Positions 1 through 11,979 of a DNA stretch of 64,000 nucleotides are shown here, piece after piece (position 1 is the stretch's first letter; each line of letters begins with the position of its first letter). The translations under genes and the position numbers were made by a program. Origin of the DNA: Phytopythium helicoides (lineage: Eukaryota > Oomycota > Peronosporomycetes > Pythiales > Pythiaceae); contig JANFNE010000028.1 of NCBI GenBank assembly GCA_024867545.1, forward strand, positions 372,001 to 436,000. Direction: 5' to 3'. A model generated the notes under the pieces. It did not search any database. It saw only the letters and a program-made list of their open reading frames with translations, and was not told where the DNA came from.

Positions 1-1686
1 CTCCTTTAGCATTTGCCAAGGCATCGAAATGGTTTTGCTGTCCTTTCTTCCACTCTGCAAGTAGTCGGTAGTGGTTCATGATGTTCTCTAGAGGTAGTCA
101 TCAAGTAAGTCATGTTAGTATAGACAGGCAGGCCGCACAGGATGGGTGATAACAATGAAGCCGTACTCGCATCGCGCAAGGTGAAAATCTTGCCCTCCTC
201 ATTCGCAAAGCACCATTTGAAGTCAAATGTGCGCTCGTTGTTCCGCGATGCAATATAGGCTGCGGCATCCGCGAGAAACTGCGGAGAGGTTGTCAAGCAC
301 TCGGGAATCCAAAAACTGCCGGGACAATAAAAAACGGTTAGACATGCAAATCCGAAAGACCCTAAAGATGACATGCATGACTGAGGACGCACAGCTCTTC
401 AAGGATGCCCTGTGCGTCGCCCGAGATTGCATTAGAAACTAAAGGAAAATCGCAGCATTTCGTCAACGAACTGAAAGTATACCACAAGATACCATCAGTA
501 GAGTACGTACAGTCTTCGGGCATCTGCTCGAGCGTCTTGCGCAAATAGTAGAAGGGCATCTCGATCGTGAGCTCAAAGTTGATGGCCTTGAGCACTTCGA
601 TTTCGTAGTGCAGCAGCTGCATGCGCTCCAGTTCCAGGATCTCTTCGTCTCCTGTCAGCAGGGGCTGCTCCAGGATGTCGTGCATCGTGCGCACCATCCG
701 CACGAGCTTCATGCGCTTGCTCGCCGCCTTGGCCGCCAAGAAAATGCACGCAGCGGCGAATTTGAAGCGCTCTTGAGCGTAGATGCCCCGATCAAACACG
801 CGGTGGAAGAACACGGACGCGGTGAGCGAGATCTCCCGGCTGAGACCCAAGCATTGTGCCAGGACGTGGATGAAGGCGACGGCCGTGAACCGCCAGTGCT
901 GCTTGAGGTCGTATTTGCTCGCAAAGTCCGTGCGCTCGAAGACGTACGGGTAGCTGGTCCGGTCGATGTGCACGTCGGGGTGTCCCGGTGGTGGGGGAAA
1001 CTGCATGAGCTGGTCCGGGGCCTCGGCCTGCCGCTCCGTCTCGTTCTTGGGGAGCCGCACGGGCGCTCTGCGCGGCTTGACCTCGCCCATGACGAGGCTC
1101 TTCCAGGCCTTGGTCTTGTGCGGGTACAGGTTGAGCTCCTCCCACCTCGCGAGCGTCTGCATGAACACTTGGTTAATTATCGCGATCGGTATCTGTGTAC
1201 AGGCAGCAGTCCTCGTCACCTTGAACAGGCGCTTTCTGCCGTCGTCGTTGCCGCGCAGGTCGCGCACGCACGCGTGCAGGATGTCGTCGACGGTCTGGAA
1301 CCACTCTCGCTGGATGGCCTCGAGGCGCTCGCCCTGGAACGACTTGAGGAACTCGTGCAGCACGTAGAAGAGCATGAGCTTGGCCTGGAACTGCCGCGTG
1401 GCGTCGCTCACCGCGCGCTGCACGAACTCTCCGTCAGCTTCCGCCCCCGCCGCCCGCCGCGAGCGCCACGCACCTGCTTCATCTTTAGCTGGAAGCGCAG
1501 CGCGTGCTGCGGAAAGGCCACCATGTAGTCGGCCGTCTGCTTGACGAGCTCGCGGCACGTCACGCGCGCCAGCAGGTCGTCCAGCGCGCGCCCGAAGGCT
1601 GCGATCTCGCGCTCCGCCCGCGAGTCCGACAGCATGCGCGCCGCGTGCGCGTCGGCCGGCGTTTGCTCCGCACCCGGCGGCTCCAT
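1..1686 (-). CDS. cyclin-fold protein with CID-like N-terminal region, partial (3' end off window)
   Basis: A spliced gene read right to left from ATG 1686-1684. Exons that join in frame are 1686-1474, 1426-511, 438-393, 315-167 and 87-1 (the last continues off the window). Introns start GTGCGT, GTACGT, GTGCGT and GTACGG, and two show CTAAC-type branch sites. The first 150 or so residues are helical and resemble an RNA-polymerase-II CTD-interacting (CID) type fold, including a KLMLFYVLHEFL stretch; this is tentative. From about residue 245 there is a cyclin box of the transcription-cyclin (T/K/L) kind, with FFHRVFDRG and AACIFLAAK, continuing into a second cyclin-like helix set (PQFLADAAAYIA) in exon 4 of the list. 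A role with a CDK acting on transcription is inferred from family resemblance only. The cyclin call is good; the N-terminal domain call is weak. Confidence 0.75.
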
Positions 1687-1874
1687 GGGGCAACGGACGA
1701 TACTGGGGCCGAGGTGTTGGTGGGGGAAGGCGGCGGCGAGGACCGTGGCGGACGCAATAGTTGGAAAGGTCGAGGGAAAGAGAGACGAGTCTGATAGATT
1801 AGGGGTTAAATGAGACGCTTTGGATGCGGACACGGGAACGAAATGGCTACACTTCAGGTGGCTGCAGTGGAGCA

Positions 1875-4186
1875 CTAGTGCAGGTCGACGGTCAGCACGT
1901 AGCGCAGCCGCACCTGCTCGGGGCGGTAGACGATGAACTCGTTGTAGAGGAAGTGGTTGCCGCCCTGCACTGGCTGCAATGGACCCACGGGCACCACAAC
2001 GCCGTCCGGCCTGGTGGGACGCGATTGACACATTGACACAGGGTCAGCGAGGGGGTGGCGTCACGACGGTATCAAAGGAAAAAAGGACGCACATGACTTG
2101 GTGGGCGGTCGGCTGCGGCTGGATGCGACCCATGCCGTGCGTGCTGTCGCAGCCGTATTGCTGCTTCACCTTGGAGTAGTCCAGGTACTCGGCGTTCGGG
2201 GTCTGGTACGGCTTTCCGAGCGCGACTTCGACCAGGAACAGCACGGCCTGCAAATGCATCAGCCACGTTAGTTTTTTGGGCCCGGCTAGGAAAGATCCGT
2301 GATGGACCACTCACGCGAGGATTCATGTGCGAAGTGTAGCAGTATGCCGACGACTTGGCGAGCGCGTCCGCAAAGTACAGCTGCTCGAAAACACTCGTTA
2401 GAAAACCCGAGCTCGATATTGAACCGCAGTGGACCCAGCAGCACGAACCCCCTTGCCAAAGTTGTAGCCGTTCACTGGAGCTTCAGGAGGAGCGATGCGC
2501 AGGCCTTGAGATAGGATCCCGACGATGTTGGACAGGCGCGACCCATGCCACAGCAGTTGGTGGTTGTCCACAGACTGCAATGTGGGCAGATGGCCGTGCT
2601 CTGCCGGACGAGAGACCTTGAGAACGGAATGAATCGACGGAGGGCTCTGGCTGCCGCACGTCGAGGCCACGAAACTACGCAGGCACAATCATGGGTCAGT
2701 TGCCGTTAGCTCCCTCAGGGGAATCCCGAGTGCTTCACGCACCTTTCAATCAGCGCGAACTCTTTGTCACTTGGGTCCAGGGGTTCCATTTCAGCCTTGA
2801 TTGCTTCGTAGCGGGCAACGAGCGGGTGGGGTGGGAGCTCGTGGGGCTTCTTGTTTTCCTTTTGCTGCTTGTGCGCTTCCTCGAGCTGCTGTGAAATCTC
2901 GAGATTCTGCAGCACCTCGAGCAACTCGAGCTTCTCCTTCACGGTCTCCATCGTTTCGATTGCCGGTGGCAAACGGCGCCCGAAGTCATGCGGGATGAGA
3001 GTGTAGAAGTCGCTCGAGAGAGTGCGGAGGTTCGCCCGGAGCTGTGCGAGGGCCTGTGTATTGGCGGCTTGCGCTTGAGCACTTGCAGCGGTAGCCCGCT
3101 TCTTCTTGCCGCGTCCACGCCCAGCCGTTGCTGGTGGCGCAGCCAACGGCGCACTTCGCTCCGTGATTTCCTCGATCGCAGTCGCGAGCTCCTGGAGAAT
3201 GGTATATCCCCGCAGGATCTGCGTCTTGGACAATTTGCCTTGAACGAGAGAAGAGTGTTAGGTCGGCGTCGACAAGATCCAGAAAGCAATGGACGTTGTA
3301 CCTAGTGGCATTCGCTTCAAGTCGAAGTTCATCGCCTGCATCTCGCGGGCGACCACCTGGCGATCGCAGATGAGCTGTCCAAAGCGAGGGTTAGTGTGGA
3401 CCAAAGCTGGAAACCGTGACGAGAGCGGCCACTTACGTTGAGGAAATCTTGGACTGGGCTTGGGAGCGTGCAAGGGAGATAGGCCTCGTCTTCGTCGTTG
3501 GGCACCTCCGCCTTTAGCGCCTCCCCCTCTTCTTCATCGAGCTCTGCACCGTCAAAGCGCCTGTTAGAGCAAGTAAAAGTGGCACGTGACACATTCGATC
3601 CCAGCGGACGCACCGATCAGCACGTATTTGCCCTTCTTCTTCTCAAACGGCTTGGTGAGCGGCCAGTGGTTGCCGCTCTTGCTCACGAAGATCTTGGAGA
3701 ATTCGGCCATTGCGCTCTCGAGCGACGTCCCGTGGTGGCCTACCGAGCACTAAAGCAGCACCAACGCCACCGATTAGACATCCAGCGTGCAGCAATGCAG
3801 AAAGCTCGCCTCCCACCTTGGGGGTCTTGTCTCCGACTCGCCCCCAGCGGCGAAACACGACGAACCGCTCCCGGTCCTGGATCAACTGCCCCATGTAAAA
3901 CTTGTTGTTGCTGTTTCCCGAGTGCGCCACCGCGTCAGAAAAGCCCTTCTTCGTCATGGCGTCAAGTGCAGAGTCGCGTTGGCCTTACCCGAAGGTGCCG
4001 AAGTTGATGTCCGTGAGGTTGAGCATGTACGTCCAGCGCAGTCCGTCCGCGTCCTGTAAATCGAGCGTCAGTGATCTGGAGAGAAAGTAGATACGGGATG
4101 TTGGCTGCCTGGCTGTATACCCTGTAGATGGACGCGTTGGCGCTGCAGCGAGCATTGGGGTCCACGACCGACGCGTTCACAGCCAT
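1875..4186 (-). CDS. short poly(ADP-ribose) polymerase (WGR + PARP regulatory + catalytic), copy A
   Basis: Multi-exon gene from ATG 4186-4184 to the TAG at 1877-1875. Order of domains: short N-terminus, a WGR domain ([11 protein letters not shown] ... FRRWGRVG), the helical PARP regulatory domain ([36 protein letters not shown]) and the ADP-ribosyltransferase fold. The H-Y-E triad of true polymerases is present: [24 protein letters not shown] and LYNEFIVYR. There are no zinc fingers or BRCT domain, so it resembles PARP2/PARP3-type DNA-damage sensors that use NAD+ to modify proteins at breaks in the nucleus. Between the first regulatory helix and DFYTLIPH sits a lineage-specific basic/Ala-Gln insert (GRGRGKKKR). 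The adjacent upstream gene on the same strand is the PG-repeat protein, about 200 bp away. Confidence 0.9.
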
Positions 4187-4394
4187 CGGGAGCTCAGCAG
4201 CTGGCGAATCCGGAAATGAGCTCTCGTCACCGCGGCTTCAAGAACGCACACCACGTCGCAGGAGACCAACACTCACGCGAGGTACAGAACGGGTAGTCAA
4301 TTGTTGACTACCAGGTAGTTAATATCGACAGACCATCACTCTCTATTTTATGGGCAAGTTTGTTTTTGCTAGTCGGCCCCTCACTTCAACATAC

Positions 4395-6602
4395 TTACTG
4401 CAGCATGGCGAGCTCCATCTCGGTCGCGATCGTGATGTTGTACGTCGGCCGGTTCCAGTCGCTCTCGATGGTCTCGGTCTTGTAGTGGCCAGGTCCCTGT
4501 TATCCATTCGTTAGCTCACGGTTGGTGAAAGAGAATACAGGAGGAGACGTACCAGGACAGGAGATTTGGCCACGGATGCCTTGAACCGCGGCTCCTACAA
4601 GGGCAAAACCGTGAGTTTGTAAAACTTCCTGGCGGCTATCTCAGTGCGAGCAAGGCGTACAGCTCCGAAAAAGACGTCTGGCCGCGCCAGATGAAGCGGC
4701 TTTTGGGTGACCCGCGTCGGGGAATACGCGCCGGGGCCCTGCAAAAAAGGAGCACTATCAGCACTACGAACACCAAGTCGACGATGTTGCTCCACTTACT
4801 GGCACGACTTCCTTCGGCATCTTCTTTGGAATCCGCTCGATCACGGACTTAAATGCACCGTTGGCGCCAGGAGCATCCCACGACCGAGTGACCTGCGTCA
4901 CAAATGAGCATTAGCTACGAGCAGCGGATTATTTGTGAAGTGATTGTAGTGCCGGCACTCACCTCGTAGTCTCCAGGTGAGGGACCGAAAGCAGCTGGCT
5001 GCGGCTGAAACCGAGAAGCATTCGAAGCAAACGAAGACGTAAACTTGGACGGCGTATCTCGCTTCTTCGCGCTATCAAGTTGGTTATTGTTGCTGTCAGT
5101 CGCGTGGTCTCGCCCTCGCATATCCCGCTCGAGCTGAGACTCGATGGTCTCTGGAACGCGCTCCGCAGGCGGCGTCTCGAAGCGCTTGGTCGTACTGCCG
5201 AATGTGTGAACTCGGCTTGTCTGTGAAAGCAGCCGGGATATGTAAGACTGGGATCAATACCTCGCAAGCTTCGTAAAGAGGAGTCCGCACCACTCTGTTC
5301 AGCGTCTCGGTCAAAGACGAAGGAATCTCGTACGATCCAGGAGCTGCTCGGAATTGGTCTTTGGTCTTTACGGGCTCAAAGCGCTCTTTCTTGGAGCTGA
5401 ATCCTGGCTTCTTACGTCCAGAAGCACTGCGAACTGGCCTTGCCGCCGCGGCAATTGGTGGACTGTAATAATACGACCCTGGCCCTGGCGCTGCGGTCTC
5501 ACTGCTTTAACAACACCACATTAGTAAAAATTCCCGGACACTAGAAAGTTGTGCCATGATTACTGGAGAGGAGAGTCAAAACGCGTGCTTGTGCTACCGA
5601 AGAACTGGAGATTTTCAGGCTTTGTCTCCTTGGTAAATGCACTTGTCTGGTTGCTGTAGTAAGAGCCGGGTCCTGGCACAGGGTTCTTGCTATTCGCACC
5701 AGAGACAGCCGCTGCTGCCATTTCTCGCGTTATTGAGGATTTGAAAACCGCACTTGCCCTTACGGGACTAGCTGCTGTGCTGCCAGATGCTGCTGCTAAA
5801 GAGTCTTGCTGATATTGCCCAGGTCCTGGAACGGCCTCCTTCGCTTTTACTTCCTGCTCAAATATCCGCGTGACCTTATTTTTCGAGAAATCCGTTGCGC
5901 GTGGTTTATTGATACTCTTGAGCCCTCGCAAAGGATCGTACTCCCCTGGCCCAAGCGTATCTGTTCCTCGACCGGTATGGCCGATAGTCGCTGGTTCATG
6001 CCGCACAAGCTTGCCGTACGGTCCTTGCTCATACCCAAAGCTTTGCGAGAGTGTCGGAATTGACGGAGCGGTTGGGAGGCGAGTCCATTTGATTTTGTTG
6101 TTTTTTGGAGCTTCTCGAGCAAGGATGTTGCCCAGGCTTGATCGCCTGGAGGCAGGTAGCATGTAAGTCATGGGTCTGCAGCGTGTTATAAAGTCACAAA
6201 GTGTACGCACGTCTTCTTCTTGCCACTGGAGAACGAATCTTGCTTGGTGTACGCTCCAGGTCCCGGGGTGGCGTCTCCCTTCTTAGTTTTGATTTCGCCA
6301 AGCCGCTGCGATTTCGACACGAACGCAGCGCTAGCGGCAGCTTTGCTCTTGCTCGGTGACTCCCACGAACTCTGCGATAGCACAGCTTCGGTATACGTTC
6401 CGGGTCCTGGAGTGATCATCACTGGTGGTGCAGCCCCACGCTCAGTCTTGTCTCCAGACCCAAATCCAGCGGCATTTGGGCGGACCCGACGACTTGGCGA
6501 CGTCTCGTAGCATCCAGGGCCAAGATGCGCCGAAGTCGAGCCGCCCGTATTTTGGAATCCCCCAGGAGCATTGTTGCGAGTCGTCCGATTTACCCACGCC
6601 AT
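4395..6602 (-). CDS. sperm-tail PG-rich repeat (STPG/SHIPPO) flagellar protein
   Basis: Spliced gene starting at ATG 6602-6600 (MAWVNRTTRN), with about seven exons. At least eight PG-repeat motifs of the type PGPGxY are visible (ITPGPGTYTE, ATPGPGAYTK, DTLGPGEYD, AVPGPGQYQQ, PVPGPGSYYS, APGPGSYYS, GPGAYSPTR, VLGPGHYKT). A conserved block reading KIKWTRLPTAPSIPTLSQSF followed by GYEQ is typical of STPG-family proteins. These are tubulin-associated inner-lumen or doublet proteins of motile axonemes, so a zoospore flagellar role is likely. The 3' end is uncertain: the TAA at 4397-4395 overlaps a perfect GTAAGT donor, so a further short exon between 4394 and about 4200 is possible. Exon joins were made by eye (for example donor GTGCGT after GKKK at about 6212). 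Confidence 0.85.
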
Positions 6603-6949
6603 CACCTCCAGGCACTGACAATGCTTGTCACTCGATGCTGGAAGCCCAAATAGACTGATTTAGATGCCAATGGCGCGAAGCTGGTCCGCCAGGAATAACC
6701 ATGAGGCACGCTGATAACACACTTCAGGTGATCCACTTCGACGCATTCACATGCGAGGCCACCACCACTAAGTCAATCACCAACAGGATCCCAGGACTCA
6801 AGTGCCCTACCGTGGTCGTGTTAAACTGATGGGCCAGAAAAGTTCTCGTCAACTTCAATTTGGAATCACCCCAACAGATTGATGGGTCTAGAACCCGGAC
6901 TCGCACCCACATGGCAAGCTGCTACTCTCATTTTCGAAGTTGAGGCGCG
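6603..6949. promoter_or_regulatory. divergent intergenic region between STPG gene and PARP copy B
   Basis: About 350 bp separate the start of the PG-repeat gene (-) from the start of PARP copy B (+). No open frame with family similarity was seen. It presumably carries both promoters, but no clear initiator or TATA element stands out. Confidence 0.4.
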
Positions 6950-9359
6950 ATGGGCGTGAACCCTGGACAAGTCGACATAAATTGCGGCTTAAGTTCGTCC
7001 GCCCGCATCCACAGAGTAGCCTAACGCAAGTACATGCACTAGGAAATGACTTACTGAGCAAGCTCCTTCTGTTGTTGAAGCAGGACGAGAATGGGCTGCG
7101 TTGGGTGTTCATGCTGAATTTCACCAACATCGACTACGGAACATACGGGTAATCATGTTGGCTGTCAGACACTCTTGAGCTTACAATATGCACACTAACA
7201 GATTCTGCGGCAGCAACAACAAGTTCTATATGGGTCAATTAATTGAAGACAACGATGCCTACGTCGTATTTCGGTGCTGGGGTCGCGTCGGACAAGCGAA
7301 CCCAGCTGTAAGCAAACTCTGGTGTGAAGCGACAGCTATCGGGATCTAACGAGTTTTGCTGCTCCTAGTCCAAAATCGAGCATCACGCGACGTTGGAAGG
7401 TGCGAGAAAGTCGTTTTCTCGCATCTTCCAGTCGAAGAGCGGCAACCGGTGGCCACTCGAGCAGCCATTCCAACAAAAACCCAACAAATATGTGCTCATT
7501 GGTGAGGGTGCTCACAGCTGTAGACAGACGGTAAGCGATTGGGCTTCTTACAAAGTGATCGATCTTTCTTTTGTCAGACCTAGATCATGACACTCCAGAT
7601 CTAGAAGGACACCTGGCAGATGCATCAAACGAAGACGAGAAAAGCCTACCATGCTCGCTACCCAAGCCAGTACAAGATCTGCTGGAGGTAAGATAATTCG
7701 GCTGTACGTGGATGGTATCGTTGTTACTAAGCTTAACCTTTCTCTGAATCAGCTTGTCTGCGACTCAAAGACAATTGCGCACGACATGGAAACGCTTCAC
7801 GTTGACTTGAAGCGTATGCCACTAGGTGAGGTCACTGGTGTTTGTGATTTCTGATTGCAGCTTCCCACTGATGCGAATCGTGTGACTTCAGGAAGGCTAT
7901 CCAAAACCCAGATCGCTCAAGGATACACAATTTTACAGCAACTCTCGGATGTTATCGAAGAGATAGCCAATCGAAGCGCTTCTCCAACTCCTCCTCTTCC
8001 TCCTGCAGCACCTGCTTCATCGGCTTCACATGTGGGTGTGACAACAAGAAGTGGAGGAAGAGGGAAACGTGGAGGTAGTTGCGGTCGTGGACGCGGCCGT
8101 GGTAATGGCAAAGGAAAAGCTAACGCTACTGGACGCGGTTTGCAGGGACAAGGAAACAACGTCCAGGCAATCGCCGAGCTGCGCAAGAGTCTGAAAACTT
8201 TGTCGAGCGATTTCTACACGCTCATTCCGCATTCGTTCGGCCGATCACTGCCTCCGACGATCACCTCGATGGAAGACGTCAAGCAAAAGCTCGACTTGCT
8301 CGATGTTCTGTCCAATGTTGAAATTACACAGGAATTGGAGGCAGCGGAGGCCGAGAAGTGGAAGAATGCCAAACGAGAGCGAAAACTCCACCCTTTGGAC
8401 TTGCGCTATCAAACCATCCAGGCTAAAATGGAGCCTCTGGACCCGGCAAGCGAAGAGTTCAAGCTGATAGAGGCGCAAGTTGGAAGGGTGTGTAGTGTTT
8501 TCTGAAAACATCTGACTTTGTTGGCTTCGTTGATAGGTTTGCGATCGCGACGAGAGAAATCCAATTCAAAAGCCAGGAGCTCCACATTCACTCGATTTTG
8601 AAAGTTGCTCGACCGGCTGAGGAGTCAAATGCCGAGCTCTTCTCAAAAATCAACAACCACCAGGTATGTGCTGTGGGTTCGAAAAGAGTGCTCACAGCTG
8701 CTGTGGCACGGCACGCGTCTGTCGAATGTGGTTGGTATATTGTCACAAGGGTTGCGAGTTGCTCCGCCAACAGCCCCTTCGAGTGGCTATAACTTCGGGA
8801 AGGGGGTACGTTTGAGATCCTTCTAGCTGTCTGATGACAAATAATCACTAACACAAACTTGCTCCAGATCTACTTCGCCGACGCGCTCGCAAAATCGTCG
8901 GTGTATTGCTACACCACATACCGCTCCAAAGCAAGCGAGCTGAGTTTGGATACGAGTCAGCATTTCTGGGCACTAACAATACTCGCCATTGCTTGCAGGC
9001 TGTTCTCTTTCTGGCAGAGGTCGCCCTCGGGACTCAGTTTAAGACTTCTACGCTGGATTACGGGCTGAGTCTGGAAGCAATGGAGAAGCGCAACTGTGAT
9101 AGCACGCTGGGTCTGGGCTTGTACGTGCCTCAAGCAGATGGATACCAATTCATGTTGGTGACACTCGGGTGGTTTGTTTTGAGTCTCGCATTGGGCTAAA
9201 GGAAAGTTGGCTGGATGCAGGCCTGATGGCGTCGCCGTGCCGACGGGGAAGTTCAAGCCCGTCAACGAAGTCCCCCGCCGCTCCCTCCTGTACAACGAGT
9301 ACATCGTCTATCGGCCGGAGCAAGTCAAGCTCCGCTACGTGCTCACCGCGACTCTGTAG
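6950..9359 (+). CDS. short poly(ADP-ribose) polymerase, copy B, with RGG-like insert
   Basis: Start chosen at ATG 6950. This exon ([20 protein letters not shown]) matches the first exons of copies A and C and splices in phase (donor GTAGCC, acceptor CAG at about 7070) to [18 protein letters not shown] domain: [11 protein letters not shown] ... WGRVGQ. Regulatory domain: [35 protein letters not shown]. Catalytic triad: [24 protein letters not shown] and [10 protein letters not shown]. Stop TAG 9357-9359. Inside the helical regulatory domain there is a roughly 70-residue insert rich in Pro/Ala, then Gly/Arg/Lys (about 8040-8150), which looks like an RNA- or DNA-binding RGG-type tract. An active nuclear break-sensing ADP-ribosyltransferase is expected. 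About ten introns; the exact boundaries are by eye. Confidence 0.88.
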
Positions 9360-9478
9360 CCTGCATCGCTGCATTTGGCGTGTCAAAACCGCTATAACAC
9401 GTTGAAGAGCTAAAATTGGTAAAATTGATAAAATGGCTTTGTATAATTACGTCATTTCCCTCATTTTGCAGCGCCACG

Positions 9479-11811
9479 ATGGCCAAGACCAAGGCCAAGG
9501 CGGTGGACCCGCTGAGCGGCTGCGGAGCTTCCGCCGCCATCTTCCAGGTCTCCGAGCGCCTTGTGGAGCTCTTTGTGGTGCTCTAGAGCCGATTTCTGAC
9601 GCTTAGCGCGGGGTTTCAGGACGAGAACGGCGTTGCGTGGAGCTTCATGCTCAACTATACCAACATTTCGTTCGGCACTTACGGGTGGGGAGATTTCTGC
9701 AAGCCATCGACTTTTTGCTTTTTGCATTGACTGAGGAGGTGGGAAATGCAGGAACAACAAGTTCTACATGGTACAGCTGATCGAGGAGGCCGGCAAGTAC
9801 AAGGTGTTCCGCAAGTGGGGCCGCGTCGGTGCCAAGACGCCGCAGGTCAAACGAAACCTTCTTTTGGATGAGGCTCGAGCTCGGAAGCTTAGGCATTTTG
9901 TGAGAGCAGCGCGCGGTGGAGCAATACGCGGGCTCGCTCGAGAAGGCCAAGGAGTCGTTCCAAAAGAAGTTCCTGGACAAAAGCGGCAATGAGTGGCCAC
10001 TCACAGGGCCTTTCAAGCGGGTCGAGGGCAAGTACGTTCTCGTGGGTGAGTGCGGTTGATCAAACTGTCTGGTGGATAGTTCACAAGACATTAACAAATA
10101 CTAAATGTTGCGCAGAGCTAAACGATGAAGAGTCTTCAGCGAGTGAGGATGAGGATGTCGAGGACGAAGACGACAGCCAGAACCAAGTGCCGTCAGAGCT
10201 TGACGAGCAGGTTCAGGAGGTGTTGAAAGTTAGTGTTGTGCAGTTTCAAAACATTATGCGATGCCCGTCGCTGAAAGTTGGCCTGTCTGACTGCGCACTA
10301 GTTGATTTGTGATGCCGACCTGATTGCGAAAGATGTTGCCAAGATGAACATGGACTTGAAGCGGATGCCGTTAGGTATGACTCTCTGAAGTTGATTACGA
10401 TCAAGAATCCCCTTGCTGACTAAAGCCGTTCAACTTTATCCTACAAGGCCGACTGTCAAAAGAGCAGATCTCGCGCGGTTACTCGCTGTTGCAGGAGCTG
10501 TCAACTGCACTTCAGCAAATGGACGAACTTGCGAAACTCGCGAACGGTGAGCCTGACAACAAAGACCAAAAGGAAGAGGACACTGCAGGGAAGCGTCGCT
10601 CTGCTCGCCCGCGGCGCTCGGCACGTAGTGGGTCAAGTGCCACAAAAATCAGCAAATTGAAAGCCAGCCTCAAAGCATTGTCGAGCGACTTCTACACTTT
10701 GATTCCACACGACTTTGGGCGCTCGTTGCCTCCTCCAATCGACTCAATGGCCGAAGTAAAGCGCAAGATCGACCTGCTCGAAGTTCTTTCGAACGTCGAT
10801 ATTTCCAAGAAGCTCGAACAGGAGAAGAAGCGCAACCGCCGCGCAAATGAACAAGAGCGCGTGAACCCGCTGGACGCTCAGTTTAAGCTGCTCAATGTTG
10901 AAATGGAGCCTCTGCCAACTTCGACGAAGGAGTATGAGTTGATCGAACGGTGCGTCTACTCGATATCTCCGTCAACTGTTCCACTTACTGATTGAGCCGG
11001 TTTAATGCATCAGATACGTGAAGACCACGCATGCCCCGACGCATATTCAGTACAAACTGAAGCTCCACTCGGTCCTCAAGCTCTCACGTCCATCGGAGGA
11101 AGAGTTCCGCGACGAGTTTGAGTCGATTGGAAACCATATGGTGAGCTTCAATCAGTTATGCTGATTGGCCCCATCCTGACTCTCGCTTTCCCAAAACAGC
11201 TCCTTTGGCACGGATCTCGTCTTTCAAACGTGGTGGGTATCCTTTCCAAAGGCCTTCGCATCGCTCCGCCCGAAGCCCCCAACAATGGCTACATGTTCGG
11301 CAAAGGCGTGCGTTTCTCGTCCACGATCCTACCGCGTTGCATGACTGCGAGCGTTGACCATCCAATGCCTGCAGATCTACTTTGCAGACTCGGTGTCTAA
11401 ATCTGCAAACTACTGCTGGCCGACCCCGGAGAACCCAAGGGTAAAGTCTTTTGGCCTTCGAAATCGCATGAAGTCACTCTTACCAAGCCGGTCGTACCAA
11501 CGATGCTGCAGGGCGTGCTGCTGCTCGTGGAGGTGGCGCTAGGCAAGTCGTATCGCGCGCAGGAGGCCGAGGACCTGTCCTACGAGACGCTCAAGGCCAC
11601 GTACGGGTGCGACAGCACGCACGGTGTGGGTCGCATGGCGTCCCCCACAGAGGAGCACGAGTCGACACCGGCGGGCGTTGTGGTACCTATCGGCGAGCTG
11701 GAGCCGTCGGACGGCAGCGGATCGCTGCTATACAACGAGTTCATCGTGTACCGCGCCTCCCAGGTCCGGCTGCGCTACGCCGTGACGCTGGACTTCGCAT
11801 TCGAGCCGTAG
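9479..11811 (+). CDS. short poly(ADP-ribose) polymerase, copy C
   Basis: Starts at ATG 9479 ([20 protein letters not shown]), about 120 bp after copy B in tandem, and stops at TAG 11809-11811. It has the same architecture as A and B: WGR ([12 protein letters not shown] ... [13 protein letters not shown]), an acidic linker (about 10115-10205), the PARP regulatory domain ([28 protein letters not shown]), and the catalytic fold with [24 protein letters not shown] and [10 protein letters not shown]. The helical-domain insert here is shorter and Arg/Ser-rich ([14 protein letters not shown]). The introns lie at matching places in all three genes, so they are old duplicates rather than retrocopies. 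An initiator-like CCTCATTTTGC lies just upstream of the ATG (about 9460). Poly(ADP-ribosyl)ation in the DNA-damage response is inferred from the family. Confidence 0.9.
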
Positions 11812-11979
11812 CACCCTCGATACCTACAAAAGCTGCCATCCCACGTTGAAGTGGCCAAATAGCGCGCATTGATTGGCCATCAATAGAACTCGTAACCGTT
11901 ACGGTTGCAATGTCTCGCGAAGGTAGCGCTTAGTTTCTCGCCAGCCAGCCATCACTAAGCAAGCCAATCCCCCGAGTCG

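Noticed and set aside
608..1528. 306-codon plus ORF opposite the cyclin gene
   Set aside because: Shadow of the spliced cyclin exons on the other strand.
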